DNA of 64,000 nt, taken from Hymenopus coronatus. Taxonomy: Eukaryota > Arthropoda > Insecta > Mantodea > Hymenopodidae. This document shows positions 45,290 through 56,849 of this stretch, one piece after another; the first letter of the stretch is position 1, and the number at the start of each line of letters is the position of its first letter. The position numbers were made by a program, and so were the translations under genes. The notes below the pieces were generated by a model. It had not been told where the DNA came from. It did not search any database and saw only the letters and a list, made by a program, of their open reading frames with translations. The stretch lies in NCBI GenBank assembly GCA_030762935.1, contig CM060898.1, positions 97,694,781 through 97,758,780 of the forward strand, read 5' to 3'.

Positions 45290-45462
45290 GGTTTATTTAT
45301 TTACATTTGGATGTTCTATAACTGATGTGATTTACACGTCACATTCTATATTGGCTATGGAACACCGCTTCTTTAAATGCCGAAAATTTACTCGGAACCA
45401 CCAGTTTTACTTCGCTTCCGAATAAATCCATGCTAAGGATTTTTACTCCCAAAAAAAAATCT
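45290..45462 (-). mobile_element. SINE-D, diverged copy (minus)
   Basis: It reads backward through 'ggatgttctataactgatgt', 'acaccgcttctttaaatgcc', 'gaccaccag'-like, 'ttttacttcgcttccgaata' and 'ccatgctaaggatttttact', matching 32441-32702 reversed. The tRNA head is missing: the HLE start at 45463 follows at once. Confidence 0.55.
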
Positions 45463-45965
45463 AATATGTTTCATTCAGATGACTTATTCTAGCTCTTCCG
45501 GAAACAAACCTTTCTTACAAAAAAATAATCTTTTGCCTACAGAATGCTAATCGTGATAAACATTACCGGAATTAATACTTGCTTGTTTGTAAGGAAGGGG
45601 AGTAAGGGAATAAAGCCGGAGGCTATGTGAAACAATTGAAGTTCCGTTCTCTTTGCTTGCCAGGAGCAGACAAAAGAAAGATGAAAAGAAACGATTTTAA
45701 AATTGAAACCAATAACACCGGAAGTGATTAAAAAATGTGTATGCAAATTGTGTATTTTAACGAGAATTATATTTTTGTGTAATGAGTTTCTGCATCTTTT
45801 AGGGTTTGCTAGTTGTACAAAAGTTAAAAAAGGCGTCCAGAATGAAGGGGTGTTCAGAGGGTATTCCCAGAAAGTTGAGATAATGCATTTCATCATGAAA
45901 ATATCTTAACTTATTATTGCATTTTTATAAACAATCGTTAGAGCCATTTTGAGAAAGTCAACATT
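45463..45965 (+). mobile_element. HLE, second subfamily start, truncated (plus)
   Basis: It starts TCTAATATGTTTCATTCAGA, then 'ttctagctcttccggaaaca' (CTGTTCC type). It runs through 'tgttcagagggtattcccag' to 'agagccattttgagaaagtc' and is cut at a T run where the next hairpin starts. The minus frame 45537-45896 (119 codons) runs against it and has no domain. Confidence 0.7.
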
Positions 45966-45968
45966 TTT

Positions 45969-46950
45969 ACTTACTCTGCTTGTACTCTGTACATAGTGTA
46001 TAGAGAAGGTATTGTATTCCACCCAAAAATTTGACACCGAAATTTCACTGGAAATACATGTTTCAGGTCCCCCTGAATTCGAAAAAAACATTTTTGGAAA
46101 AAAGTCCATGTGTATGTGCATATGTGTGCGTGTGTGTATTTGTGGACAGCATAGCTCAAAAACGAAAAGACCGTTAAGTTTGGTATTTAAGTTTGGTATC
46201 TTCCAAGGATGCGACACGAATGTTTTCAAGAAAATCTCCCCACAACCAAACTGCCTTTGTTTTTTCTTTTTTTTTTTTTTTTTTTTTGAGAATTTTGATT
46301 TTCTCAAAAATGGCTCTAACGATTTTGTTTAAATTACCGCATATTAAAGATATTTACCTGACAAATAAATTTATATCTTGAATTTTTGGGAATAGCCTCT
46401 GAAGACTACTTTATTCTGGATGAATTTTACGGGATTTTGCATAACTGCTAAACCGAAAGAGATGGACAAAAGCTTACCGTACAAAAAATGTAGAGCACAT
46501 TAAAACACACAATTTATCTCCATGTACATTTTTTCGTGGAGTGGATCCTTTTTGAGATATCCCTTGTTTTTGGTTTCAGCTTTGAAAAACTTACCTTTTC
46601 TAATACAGGAATGTGTCAACTCCTAACCATACAAAAGAACTTCAGCCACATAGCAACCAGCTTTGACTATCACTCTAACCTATGAAACTCCCTTATTTTG
46701 CTTCTGCTTACAAAGAAGCAAGTAATAAGGCTATTTCTGCTATTTTGTTCAAAATTTATCTTTTCTAATACAGGAATTGGTCAACTCCTAACCATACAAA
46801 GGAACTTCAGTCACATAGCAAACGCTTTTTACTATCCCTCTAACCTATGATACTCCCTTATTTCGCTTCTGCTTACAAAGAAGCAAGTAATAAGACTATT
46901 TCTGCTATTTTGTTCTCGATTAACATGAAGTTTATAGAAGCACGTGCTTT
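45969..46950 (-). mobile_element. HLE (minus) with internal 165-bp duplication
   Basis: The hairpin starts ACTTACTCTGCTTGTACTCT. GT-rich tract near 46110-46140, T run near 46260-46287. It runs through all blocks to 'ctcgattaacatgaagttta' near 46930, lacking the final TCTGATG end. The minus frame 45906-46307 is a shadow. Confidence 0.75.
46586..46915. repeat. 165-bp tandem duplication within HLE
   Basis: Units end at 46750 and 46915, both with CTATTTCTGCTATTTTGTTC. They share 'tctaatacaggaat', 'caactcctaaccatacaaa' and 'cttctgcttacaaagaagca', with a handful of differences, so this is older than the 424-bp duplication. Confidence 0.85.
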
Positions 46951-46952
46951 AT

Positions 46953-47050
46953 AACAAGTTTGGTATGTAATCGACTTTTTGTTTTTGAACTATGCTACCC
47001 ACACACACACACACACGCACACATATACAGAGAGGCGCTGTACATACGTG
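46953..47050 (+). mobile_element. HLE microsatellite-region fragment (plus)
   Basis: 'caagtttggtatgtaatcga', 'ttttgtttttgaactatgct' and then CA repeats at 46998-47025. The fragment then ends. Confidence 0.5.
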
Positions 47051-47237
47051 TTAGAGAAAGTAAAACTTCATCACACTCTACCTGGTTTGACGTGCAAGTT
47101 GGATGGATGATCGGTCGGTTTGGTGTATATTTTATACATAGGTGTGTACATGTGTATAGAGTCCACAATTTGGTTATATGTGTACAACAAGTTGCTCTAA
47201 ACGGAACGTCATTATACGGTTCGTGCAATACGGTTTT

Positions 47238-47870
47238 ACTTTCCCTACTTTGTACAGACATAGGTAGAGAAACTGCATTGCACCAAAATGTTCGAAATGT
47301 TACTCAAAATACACGTTTTAGAATTTCCTGTGTAAACAAAAATACTTTTAGAAAAAATTACGTTTGCTGTCCGTGTCTATGAACATAACTTAAAAACGAA
47401 AAATTGGTTATACACCAAACTGATATTTAGATTCAGCAACTTCTAAGGGTGCGACACAAAAATATAAATAAAAAAATGACAAAGATTTTCAGGGAAACCC
47501 TCTTTACATGGAACACTTTTCGAAATGTTAGATGTTCTAAAGATGGCTCCAACAATGTTTATTAAAGTTCCTTATATTAAATATATTTAAATTGCAAATT
47601 TAAATTGTGAATTTTTTGGGAAGTCCTCTTCATTCTGAAGAACTTTTAGATAGCCAAAAAGTTACTACACAGAAATTTATAAGTCGTGAAAACACAATTT
47701 ATGTCTATACTTTTTTATGAGCTGACAATCTGAGATATTCCTTGTTATTTGTTCCAATTTTAAGATACTTTTACGTTTATCAAATGACGGGTTGTCATCC
47801 CTTTCATATTATTTTGTTTTACTCCTAACTATGCAAAGAAAACCGAGTTTCAATTGCATAACAAGGGATC
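47238..47870 (-). mobile_element. HLE, degraded, TCTGATG end lost (minus)
   Basis: The hairpin remnant ACTTTCCCTACTTTGTACAG is followed by 'agggtgcgacacaaaaat', 'aagtcctcttcattctgaag' and 'gagatattccttgttattt'. It ends near 'ttcaattgcataacaaggg'. Confidence 0.65.
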
Positions 47871-49655
47871 CGCCAAGTCCGAACGATGTGGTCCACGACC
47901 CCTCCTCGATACACGACAATGCTTCAAGGTAAGGCTCATTAAGTACTCTAGGGTTTCTCCCCTTAAGATTGTAAACTCAAGACTGCTTAAAATTAACGAG
48001 GGATGAAACTGATTTTGCCAAGTTTTGAGTTGCTTCTACCCCTAAGCGCTAGCCATCATGGTTGTGACAATATACTGCGGATCGAAGGAATGTGATTACA
48101 TTAATTTAAAGTTACGAAGTAGACGGCATGTGATAGATGAAGAGGATACAAGCTATGGATAGCAAAAGTCGGTTACCAAGTTTGAGGACCTTTTCTGTGG
48201 AAATATTTTAAGTTTTTTTTTTTTTTTTGACATAAAGTGCGCTCGCTAGTAAAATTACAGCGGCAGCGGATAGGCAGCTAATAGCGGGGGCTTATTCTTA
48301 TCACTTTCAAATCCGGAAGTAGGTCAGCGCAATTTTTGCTTCTCTGTTTCGATTAAGGGTGGCGTGGAAACAAAACCTCTAGTCTCCCAACCATCCCAGT
48401 TCATGTATAGCTTTCTCCCCCACCCCTCAAAATGGATCTCAAACGGAAACGCTCCCTCCTACCTTGGGCAATAACCATTAGCAAACAAAAGACGATCCTG
48501 TATTAGAGGCGAGAGGCAACGTAGTAAAATCTTCCTGGAAACACTGCTTGCTAGACAATAATTGCGCCCGAGTTAAGAGATCAGTAAGTGGAAGACTTGG
48601 CAACAGCGAGGTTAGTTCCCAACCGCACACGCTCTAATCCCAAACTTAGGAAGAATAGTGTGGCTCGGTCATCATGTTCTGAAAAATACTGTAAGCTGTT
48701 TTGTTTTCTCCGAAAGCCAGTTCTCACACTGACCTACCTTAAATAGTAATATCGTCTATGTCTTCAACATTACCTCTGAAAAACTGTTCGGAAAATCATG
48801 AATTGTTTCAAAAGTTTTATGATGGCACATAGTACTGAAACTATCTCAGAAATAGGTTACTTTACTCAACTTACAAGTAACAAAATATCTTCATACATTC
48901 TCATATAATACTCCTTCCAATTTGGAAGAATCTTTGTGGAAAATGGTTGATCACAGGACAAAACGCTATTATACTCTTTTATTACTAATACGCTATAAAG
49001 CACATATTATTTATTGATATTAAGCTATGTACTAGTGAATATGACTGGCTGTTTACCAGTATTACTCATGTTTTATAACAATTCTTAATTCTAGTTTGTT
49101 GTTTCGTTTGTGAGAGTTTTTCTTTTTACTCTTTATTGTCCACGTGTTTATGAATTTATTAAATTATTGTCCTACATTTTTGCAATCTTAAGAAAACATG
49201 ATGATATAGCCATATTTCTCCTTAACTAAATATTTTCATATTTATGTATTCCTTCCTCCAAATTTCAGTAATTTTCCATAACCATTTCCAAAAATATAGC
49301 CCAATGAGTTTGTGGAATACCCTTGCTTAGACATTTTAATCTCTATACTTCTGTTTTCTCCATTAAATGTCTTCTTGCACCTCCTTGTTTGTGATATCCA
49401 TGTAGTTGTTCCCTTCCCGTTGAACTATTCGTCGGTATACAGAAACAAAAGAATTCTTTCCGGCTACTTCAATAAATATCCTTTGTATTTCTATATCCTC
49501 AAATTGTTTCTTGGCATTTTCCAGAAATTATTCACAGTGTTTTCTCCTCTTCTCTGTATCTCTCCTAATCCATAGCTTTCTAAATTACTTCTAAGACAAT
49601 TTACTTATCTATTTTTTAAACTTTTGTCTGATATTATAGACACTATTTTAAAAAA
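47871..49655. other. Unassigned region
   Basis: A T run at about 48214-48231 next to GC-richer DNA (48232-48500) could be the poly(A) side of an unidentified minus-strand retroelement. No tRNA-like head is clear. The 87-codon frame at 49312 has no recognised domain. Confidence 0.4.
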
Positions 49656-50377
49656 TCTGATGTGTTCCATTCACATGACTTTCTCTATCTCTGCAACAAA
49701 TTTTTGTTAAAAAGTTTATGCTTGTATTTACTTCATGCTAAGTGAGAAAAAATTATCAGAAATAGTCTTATTACTTGCTTCCCTGTAACCAGAAGCGAAA
49801 TAAGGGAGTAACATAGGTTAAAATGATAGCAAAAGATGTTTGCTATGTGACTGAAGTTCCTCTGTTTGTATGGACAGGAGTTAACAAATTTCTGAATTAG
49901 AAAAGTATAAGTTTTTTAATGCTGAAACAAAAAAGAAAAGGAATATCTAAAAAAAAAAAACGATCAACTCCACGAAAAAAGTATATAACATAAATTGTGT
50001 GTTTTAATGTGCTCTACATTTTTTGTGTGGTAAGTTTTTGTCTATCTCTTACGGTTTATCAGTTACACAAAATTCCTTAAAATTCATCCAGAATAAAGTA
50101 GTCTTCAGAAGCTATTCCCAGAAAATTCAAGCTATACATATTATTTATCAAGTATATATCTTTAACATATGATATTTTAATCAAAATCGTTAGGGCCATT
50201 TTTTGAAAATCAAAATTTTCGAAAATTTTTCCATGCGAAGGGTAGTTGGGGTGGGGGTGATTTTCTTGAAAATCGCCGTGTCGCATCCTTGGAAGATACT
50301 GAACTTAAATACCAAGTTTTGTATTTCACGGTCTTTTCGTTTTTGAGCTATGCTGCCCACAGACACACATTTACACT

Positions 50378-50415
<38 letters not shown>

Positions 50416-50434
50416 CATTTTTCTAAAAATGCTT
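49656..50434 (+). mobile_element. HLE forward, cut before its own hairpin
   Basis: It starts TCTGATGTGTTCCATTCACA. CA tract 50384-50412, then 'ggacatttttctaaaaatgc', where the segment with 'ccggtgaaatctcgg' should follow. Instead a T run and a hairpin in the opposite sense come next. Confidence 0.8.
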
Positions 50435-50438
50435 TTTT

Positions 50439-50483
50439 ACTTTCTCTAGCCCAATATGTACAATGTACATAGGGATAGAGAAG
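50439..50483 (-). mobile_element. Solo HLE hairpin, CCC/GGG variant
   Basis: ACTTTCTCTAGCCCAATATG then TACAATGTACATAGGGATAG and AGAAG form a self-complementary unit. The same variant heads the full copy at 55037. Here nothing of the adjoining element follows. Confidence 0.7.
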
Positions 50484-50484
50484 C

Positions 50485-50523
50485 AATAACAACAATAATA
50501 ATAACAATAACAATAACAATAAT
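50485..50523. repeat. (AAT/AAC)n microsatellite
   Basis: About 13 trinucleotide units mixing AAC and AAT directly after the solo hairpin. It gives an oligo-leucine artefact frame on the minus strand. Confidence 0.9.
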
Positions 50524-50629
50524 AGGCAAGATAAAGTCAGACTGTCACCATTGTGTATGTAATCTCAAAATAATATTTCTTTGTAGTTCACCAGAAAAAT
50601 CTCCAGTCAGATGGGAGATTTAATGGCGT

Positions 50630-50775
50630 ATTGATATATTGCTATGGTATCTCAGTGGTTAGAGCAACTTGACGAGATAAGGAGATCCGTGGTTTAAATT
50701 CTTGCTATGGCATGCGTTTTTCAGTCTGGCTCTACCTTTCTAACTCATATCCCACACTCGGCTAGTACGGAAAAA
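50630..50775 (+). mobile_element. SINE-E, tRNA-derived (plus)
   Basis: GCTATGGTATCTCAGTGGTT then AGAGCAACTTGACG carry a good box A. 'gatccgtggtttaaattctt' is a decayed box B, and 'gctatggca' pairs with the start as an acceptor-stem remnant. The body is 'tttttcagtctggctctacc' and 'cacactcggctagt'. The family recurs at 52445-53790 and 61262-61545. Confidence 0.72.
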
Positions 50776-50877
50776 TCGTTTATTTATTTAAGCGTGAACT
50801 TTAAAGTCATATCGTGACTACACACAAATTTCTACATCGATTTGTACATTGTGATAGATATTACAAAACTGATTATT

Positions 50878-51620
50878 ACTTTCTCTACACCTACCGAAGA
50901 AGGCAAAGGTAGTGAAATCTGCAGACAAGGTGATGGCCTTGGTTTTTTATATGTACGCGGAATCCTCTACATTGATTACTTGCAGAAAGGAAGAAGGATA
51001 AATGGATAGCATTATGCACGATTACTGCACCGGTTGAACGGAAAAATAAAAAAACACCCTCATCTGGCAAAGAAAAGGATTCTCTTCCATCAGAAGTTAC
51101 AAGGGTGCACATCTATGCAGTTTCGATGGCGAAAATTGCAGAATTAAGGTTAGAATTACATCCACCGCGTTCTCCATTTTTTTTGTCCCCCAGTGGCTCG
51201 GCGGAAAACGATTCATGCCCAACGAAGAGACCATCTCCCAAATAGAGGCCTATTTGGAGGACCTTCCAAAATCATACTTTTAGGAGACTTATAGCAGTTG
51301 TAGAAACGCTGGGAAAAGTGTATCGAGCTAAAAGGAGATTATGTTGAAAAATAAAAAAAAAATACCAAAATAATTTGTATTTCTATCTTTTTCTAAGGAC
51401 TCGTTGAACACCCCTCGTATCTTTTTTGATTCTATATCATGTTCTCTTCTTGAGTGTAGGTTGGGTTAATTTTATCTCCCAAAGAATCACACATACACAA
51501 ATATCTTTTCTAAAATGCCTTTTTTGGATTCATAGTGTATCAAACGCGGATTTCCGGTGAAATCTCGGTTTGGAATACAGTTCTTCCACAACCTGCTGTA
51601 TGCAGGAGAGAAAGTAAACA
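50878..51620 (+). other. Unassigned, bordered by HLE scraps
   Basis: 50878-50893 is half a hairpin (ACTTTCTCTACACCTACC). 51485-51620 is the hairpin-side end of a forward HLE ('tttctaaaatgccttttttg', 'ggatttccggtgaaatctcg', end 'gcaggagagaaagta'). Between them nothing is recognised. The outer scraps could be the two sides of one copy split by an insertion. Confidence 0.45.
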
Positions 51621-52144
51621 TGAGCTCCATTTAGCACCACTTGTGTAAATCATTGCGTGAATTTTTTATAACTGCACTAATGTAAACTAAGCTAGAAGCA
51701 GGGCAATTACACGAATGAGTTGATTTAATCAGATGGTGCAGCACGGGAATTTATGGCCATACATGCAGCAAAAACCGTAGCTAAGGGGATAACGTAATGA
51801 CGGTCAGGCTGGAAATGAAACTAAACCTCAGAAAGAGATATTTTCTAATGTATCTTTCCATGCGAGTTAATACATTGCAATATAAATCACCACTGAGGTT
51901 CCAAACTCGGTAAAAATGAGGATTAATGTTTAAAAATGATACAGTCAATCATGATATAAATACTTTTTCCAGAGAAACTTGTGAAAATATAGCAATTTCG
52001 TTTTATCTGTAAAACCTAAGCTAGGAAGTTTTTTGTGCGCTATTGTCCCCAGTAGTTCACATGAAACTGCTGACGATCTGCTCCACGTATGGAGCTGAGC
52101 TTTCATTTCTTCTGTGACTCTCTCACCAAATCACCCTCTAAAAA
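51621..52144. other. Unassigned spacer
   Basis: No recognised gene or repeat. Confidence 0.45.
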
Positions 52145-52363
52145 TCTGATGCGTTCAGTTTACATGACTTACTCTAACTATTCTGCAACAGATTATTCCT
52201 ACAAAGTGTAATCTTCCTCTCCATTTCATGCTAATAAAGATAAACAGAAGATAGAGAAAAATTGTAGCTCGAGTTGTACTTAATAAGACAATTTCGTGAA
52301 TAAAGGGAAGCATAGGAATTTCGTGAAGAATAGGAAGAGAAAGTCATATGAATGTGACATCAA
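52145..52363 (+). mobile_element. Short palindromic HLE derivative
   Basis: About 219 bp with the TCTGATG terminus at both ends in inverted orientation: TCTGATGCGTTCAGTTTACA plus TGACTTACTCTA on the left, AGAGAAAGTCATATGAATGT plus GACATCA on the right. The middle keeps 'tttcatgctaataaagataa' and 'taataagacaatttc'. It looks like a fold-back form made of two like ends. Confidence 0.65.
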
Positions 52364-52444
52364 ATTACAAAATCTGTGTCACAATTTACTACATTCTCTT
52401 CCATTTGGAAATATAGAGAGCGAAAATGAAAAAATTCAGTGTTA

Positions 52445-52755
52445 TTTGATTTGAATATGGAATCTCTGGTTTTATCCAATTGCTTTAACCACTGAGTTAT
52501 TATGGCATTATGTTGACAAGACACTAAATTCCCCAAATGATTAGAGAATTTTTCGAAAACCACAAGGAGCTCTGCAATTATTTTGAGATGACATACTACA
52601 ATCGCGATTTACAATATCGTAAGTAGTAAGGTCAGGGCTTTAGTTTAACCAACTATTAGGTCGCTCATTTGTGTCGTGTCGACTTGTTGCCGTAATATTT
52701 ATTGGTTAAAGCAATTGGAAAATCCGTGGTTCGACGTCTATGGTATTACATTTTT
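52445..52755 (+). mobile_element. SINE-E composite, left part
   Basis: A minus-strand tRNA-like head ('tccaattgctttaaccactg' then 'agttattatggcat') at 52475-52513 is followed by spacer 'ttttgagatgacatactaca' and then a plus-strand head ('tattggttaaagcaattgga', 'aatccgtggttcgacgtct') at 52690-52740. The same inverted-head arrangement recurs at 61262-61545. It is interrupted at its T run by the HLE at 52756. Confidence 0.65.
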
Positions 52756-53726
52756 ACTTTCTCTACATAGTGTATAGAGAGGGTATTGTAATGCAACCAA
52801 AAATTCGATACCGAGATTAAACCGGAAATGTATGACAAAAAACGTATTTTTGGCAAACACGCAACTTTATATTTAATTTTGGTATCTTTCAAGCATGTGA
52901 CACGAAGATTTTCAAGAAAATCCCCCACCCCAAACTACCCTTTACATGGAAAATATACCCGGCGGAGGACGATGGATTTTTTCGGGCGTAAAAAGCCATA
53001 GTATGGCTTACTTCGGTAGGGAAGTAAAGCCGTTGGTCCCGTGTCGTAGATTTACGGTACGTAAAAGAACCTCAAATTTGATAAGAGAGGTATCTGAGTA
53101 AAATTAAGTGGTCTTTCACGCCCAGTATAGAATGGGACACTGAAAACCACAGCCGTTAAAGAGCGTCCATAAATAAAAAAAAAATCGAAAATTCTGATTT
53201 TCTCAAAAATGTCTAACAATGTTATTAAAATCACTTATATTTAACATATTTACATGAAAAATAAAATCTATATGTTCAATTTTCTGGGAATAGCCTCTGG
53301 AAACATCTTTATACTGAATGAATTTTAAGGAATTTTGCATAACTGGTAAACCGTAACAGATAGACAAAAGTTACCAGACAAAAAATGTAGAACTTGTTAA
53401 AACACACAATGTATGTTATATACCTTTTTTTGTGAGGTTGACCGTTTTTGATATATTCCTTGTTATTAGTTTCAGCTTTTTTCTCATACGGGAATTTGTT
53501 AACTAGTACCTACAAAGGTAATTCAATCACAGAGCATCCATCTTCTAAAATATTTAACTATTGATTTAGCCTATGGCACTCCTTTATTTCCCTTCTAATT
53601 ATAAGGCAGCAAGTAATAAGACCCTTTCTTCTAATGTTTTGTCGATTAGCATTAAGTAAATAGAAGAATAAGCTCTTTAACAATAATAATATTGCAGAGA
53701 TGTAGATGTGAATGGAACACATTAGA
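52756..53726 (-). mobile_element. HLE (minus) nested in SINE-E, itself split by SINE-D
   Basis: A shortened hairpin ACTTTCTCTACATAGTGTAT starts it. 'aattcgataccgagatt' and 'cccaaactaccctttacatg' follow, then SINE-D (52957-53184), then 'tcgaaaattctgattttctc' and on to 'gatgtgaatggaacacatta' GA at 53726. The microsatellite is deleted. Confidence 0.82.
52957..53184 (+). mobile_element. SINE-D, head-truncated (plus)
   Basis: It starts 'cccggcggaggacgatggat', just after where box B would end, and follows 32510-32702 to 'aaagagcgtccataaataaa' with an A run. It is inserted exactly between two blocks that are adjacent in other HLEs ('ctttacatggaaaa' / 'tcgaaaattctgatttt'). Confidence 0.85.
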
Positions 53727-53790
53727 TTCTTCCATTCCAACTCCTGTCGTACACTCGGCTGATGTAGGAGAAACAATTAACTGATATTCC
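53727..53790 (+). mobile_element. SINE-E composite, right part
   Basis: 'ttccattccaactcctgtcg' and 'tacactcggctgatgtagga' continue the SINE-E body interrupted at 52755; compare 'ctatccaactcctgtcttat' and 'acacgacttgtgtgaaagaa' near 61490. Confidence 0.7.
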
Positions 53791-54384
53791 CTTTCAGATT
53801 TAAGTACGCATAATGTCATAGAAATTAAAGTTTTATTCTCTAAGTGTAGAGAGAGTCATGTGCATGTACTCATTAAATTGTTTTAGTCTTTTACATGTAA
53901 TCTGTGAATCTATAATATTGTACGACGCACGGTTAAAGTTTATTCATCGAGCAGGAATGCATTGTGTTTCCTAGCTACCTCGTAACATAACCTCAGTTTT
54001 TGTTCCAGCGAACAAAAGAGTTGCATTCAACTGTTATGGGTAAACGCAAAATATTAACCCTTAGGATTTCAATGGTGCGCAAAACACAACACGGTTCGAA
54101 GGGATTCCTGAAATATAAAAGCAGAAACCGAGTTAATAAAGACTCAACGCTATTTTATCAACCGGATGAAATGTTGAGTAGCTTCGTTAAAACAAAACAA
54201 AACACGACACACCGCATGGCATCTAGCTGAGTTTTCTATTCCCTTCAAGGAACGTTTACTTTATATCTCGCATCACTTCTTTTCATAACAAAAGTAATCG
54301 AAAGTTCACGAGAAGTACAATAGGAATGCTTAAGGCAAAGCATCTGTGAATTTGGAAACAAATGTGAACATTTCATCTTTTCTT
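53791..54384. other. Unassigned, one HLE scrap
   Basis: 53835-53880 resembles an HLE terminus ('gtgtagagagagtcatgtgc'). The plus frame 54000-54230 (76 codons, basic) has no domain I recognise. Confidence 0.4.
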
Positions 54385-54700
54385 CATCTAGCGTACTCCG
54401 CATATAGTGAATAGAGAAGCTATTTAATTTCATCCGGAAATTTGATGTTAAAATTTCAACGCAAACACTTCATTTCAGGTCCCCGGAAATTAAAGAAAGT
54501 AGTTTTGGAAAAATGTCCTTGTGTGTATCCGTGTGTTTTGAGCATGACAACTCAATAATAACAAACTTCATGTTTAAGTTCAAGATCTTCAAAGAATGAG
54601 ACAGGAAGATTTTTAAGAAAATTCCCCCACCCCAATCTATCCTTTACATGGACAACTTTTTGAAAATTTTTATTTTCTCAAAACCGTCTAATGATTTTAT
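54385..54700 (-). mobile_element. HLE hairpin-side fragment (minus)
   Basis: A decayed hairpin (54390-54420) is followed by 'tttcatccggaaatttgatg', 'caaagaatgagacaggaaga' and 'ccccaatctatcctttacat', stopping near 'cgtctaatgattttattt'. Confidence 0.65.
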
Positions 54701-55036
54701 TTAAGGGAAGTCGAAATGGATTTTCATGTTTTAATTGCATATCAATATTCCGAATCTCCCGCTCATTTCGATATAACTTTAACAGCTTTACATTAATTGT
54801 AAATATTTTAAATATATTGTTGAAAATAATCCTGCTTGGTAACTTTTTAGAACATTGTGGCACACTCACTTGGTAAGGCATCAATAAGTTTGTAAATATT
54901 AGTGTTAGAGAAGAGATCTGTTTTGATCAGAAACGTTTACTTTAGCTTTTCGCAGTATGGCATCCATTCAGATTTCCTTCATGTAAGGGTTTAGAGGTAC
55001 TGCAAAGTTGTGTATAGAGAGAGAGTTCATATTTTT
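54701..55036. other. Unassigned segment
   Basis: The phrase 'ttaagggaagtcgaaatgga' near 54702 has a near match 'ttaaggggagtcgaaatttc' near 56257, which may mark ends of another repeat family starting at TTAA. Too little is shared to classify it. Confidence 0.35.
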
Positions 55037-55913
55037 ACTTTCTCTAGCCCCATATGTACAATGTACATAGGGATAGAGAAGTATTGTATTCCACCCAAAA
55101 ATTCGATACCGAGATTTCACCGGAAATACATGTTTTAGGACCCCCTGTATCAAAAAGAAAAACATTTTCAGAAAAAGGACCGTGTGTCCATGTGTCTTTG
55201 AACACGATAACTCAAAAACGAAAAGTAGCTAAAATACCAAATTTGGTATTTAAGTTTAGTATCTTCCAGGGATGCGACACGAAGATTTTGTGAAAAATCC
55301 TCCCACCCCAAACTAACCTTTACATGGAAAATATTGATTTTTTTAAAATTGGCTCTTACGATTTTCATTAAAATATCATATATTAAAGATATTTACCTAA
55401 CAAATAAAATGTATATCTTGAATTTTCTGGGAATAGCTTCTGAATACCTGTTTATTCTGGATGAATTTTGCTTAATTTGGCACAACTAGTAAACCGTAAG
55501 AGATAGACAAAAACTTACTATACAAAACTTTAGGTCTTAAAATACACAAGTTATGTCATATACATTTTCCTCGTGGAGCTTGCCATTTTCGAGGTATTCA
55601 TTGTTATTGGTTTCAGTTGTGAAGTACTTATACTTTTCTCAGACGGGAGTGTCCGTTTTTCTTTTGTTCTTACTCCTGGCCAAGAAAAGAAGCGATTTGT
55701 AATGACAATCGCATAACGACAGCTTTTAAAACATTTGACTATTGGTTTAGTCTAGTGTATTACCTCATTTTCTTCCTACTTATACGGAACTAAATAATAA
55801 GAACATTGTGCTAATGAGTACCACGATTAGCAAGGTGCAGAAAGAAGAAGAATCTTTATGTATGAAGTTTTGTAGAACAGCTAGAGAAAGTCATGTGAGT
55901 GTAACACATCAGA
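55037..55913 (-). mobile_element. HLE, near-complete (minus), CCC/GGG hairpin
   Basis: The hairpin ACTTTCTCTAGCCCCATATG then TACAATGTACATAGGGATAG AGAAG is followed by all family blocks and the end 'gctagagaaagtcatgtgag' TGTAACACATCAGA at 55913. 877 bp. The microsatellite is reduced. Frames at 54968, 55054 and 55168 are shadows. Confidence 0.87.
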
Positions 55914-56849
55914 TTTTTTTAATGTTATGTTTTAAAGCAATTTCTGAAGAAGTAAAATTGTCTATACAAATGCCCCATTATCTCAGAAACTAATTGACAC
56001 AAAGGGCTCAAATTTTACCACATTTTTACCTAAATAGGCTTTATTTTAGCGAAAAAGCTTTTATAGATAAGAGAGATACTTTATTTCACAGCTTAGGGCG
56101 TGGCCCGGTGGCAGCGCTGTCAATGTAATAATACAATGTACAATACAATTGAGTTAAATAAACAATAGTGTGAGTAATACCCTGTCAATAGTCAATCGAC
56201 TGGTGGCATATGCCGAATAAACCTGTACACACTATGTCTTTAATATAGGTATGTTAAGGGGAGTCGAAATTTCGTTTATTACAATGTTAATATATGTATT
56301 GTATATAATTGTATGACTCCTTTGTGTTTTAGAAGTGGAGGTTGATATATAGTTCAAAGTTTGTTACTTTTTTGGCTTAATATTTTTAATAAATGTGAAC
56401 TAATAGTATTTGCAGTTGTGGGGGGGGGTAGTTTATGAAATTGAATAAATTTTATCTCATTTTATTTGCTTAAAATTTATTATAAAAGTAATACCTATTT
56501 TAGGGAGAATTTTAGAATTCTGATTAGGAAGGATTGTATCTAAATATAGATTAAATTATAATTTTAATTTATTTAAATACTATAGATTAATTATTTTTTC
56601 AGGTTCTATATGATTTATACTTTCAATACTGGTTTATCACACATACCTCTTGGGGAGGACTTACATACAATAACTAGAAGGGGTGGATCAACAGTTTCGA
56701 GGTCAACTTACTAAAATCGGACTTGTATCATACCTTTCCGATATTTACATTTGGAACAATTCCGCACCTCCCCTTTGAGACAAGTGGTTTGTTGAATAGC
56801 AATGACGTCATGCACTGGCAACTGGCCAAATAAATCTGATGATCTGGTA
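55914..56849. other. Unassigned region
   Basis: AT-rich with a G run at 56421-56429. No gene or copy of a defined family apart from the TTAAGGGGAGTCGAAA phrase near 56257. Confidence 0.45.

Noticed and set aside
45537..45896. 119-codon minus-strand frame
   Set aside because: It runs antisense through an HLE copy and has no domain.
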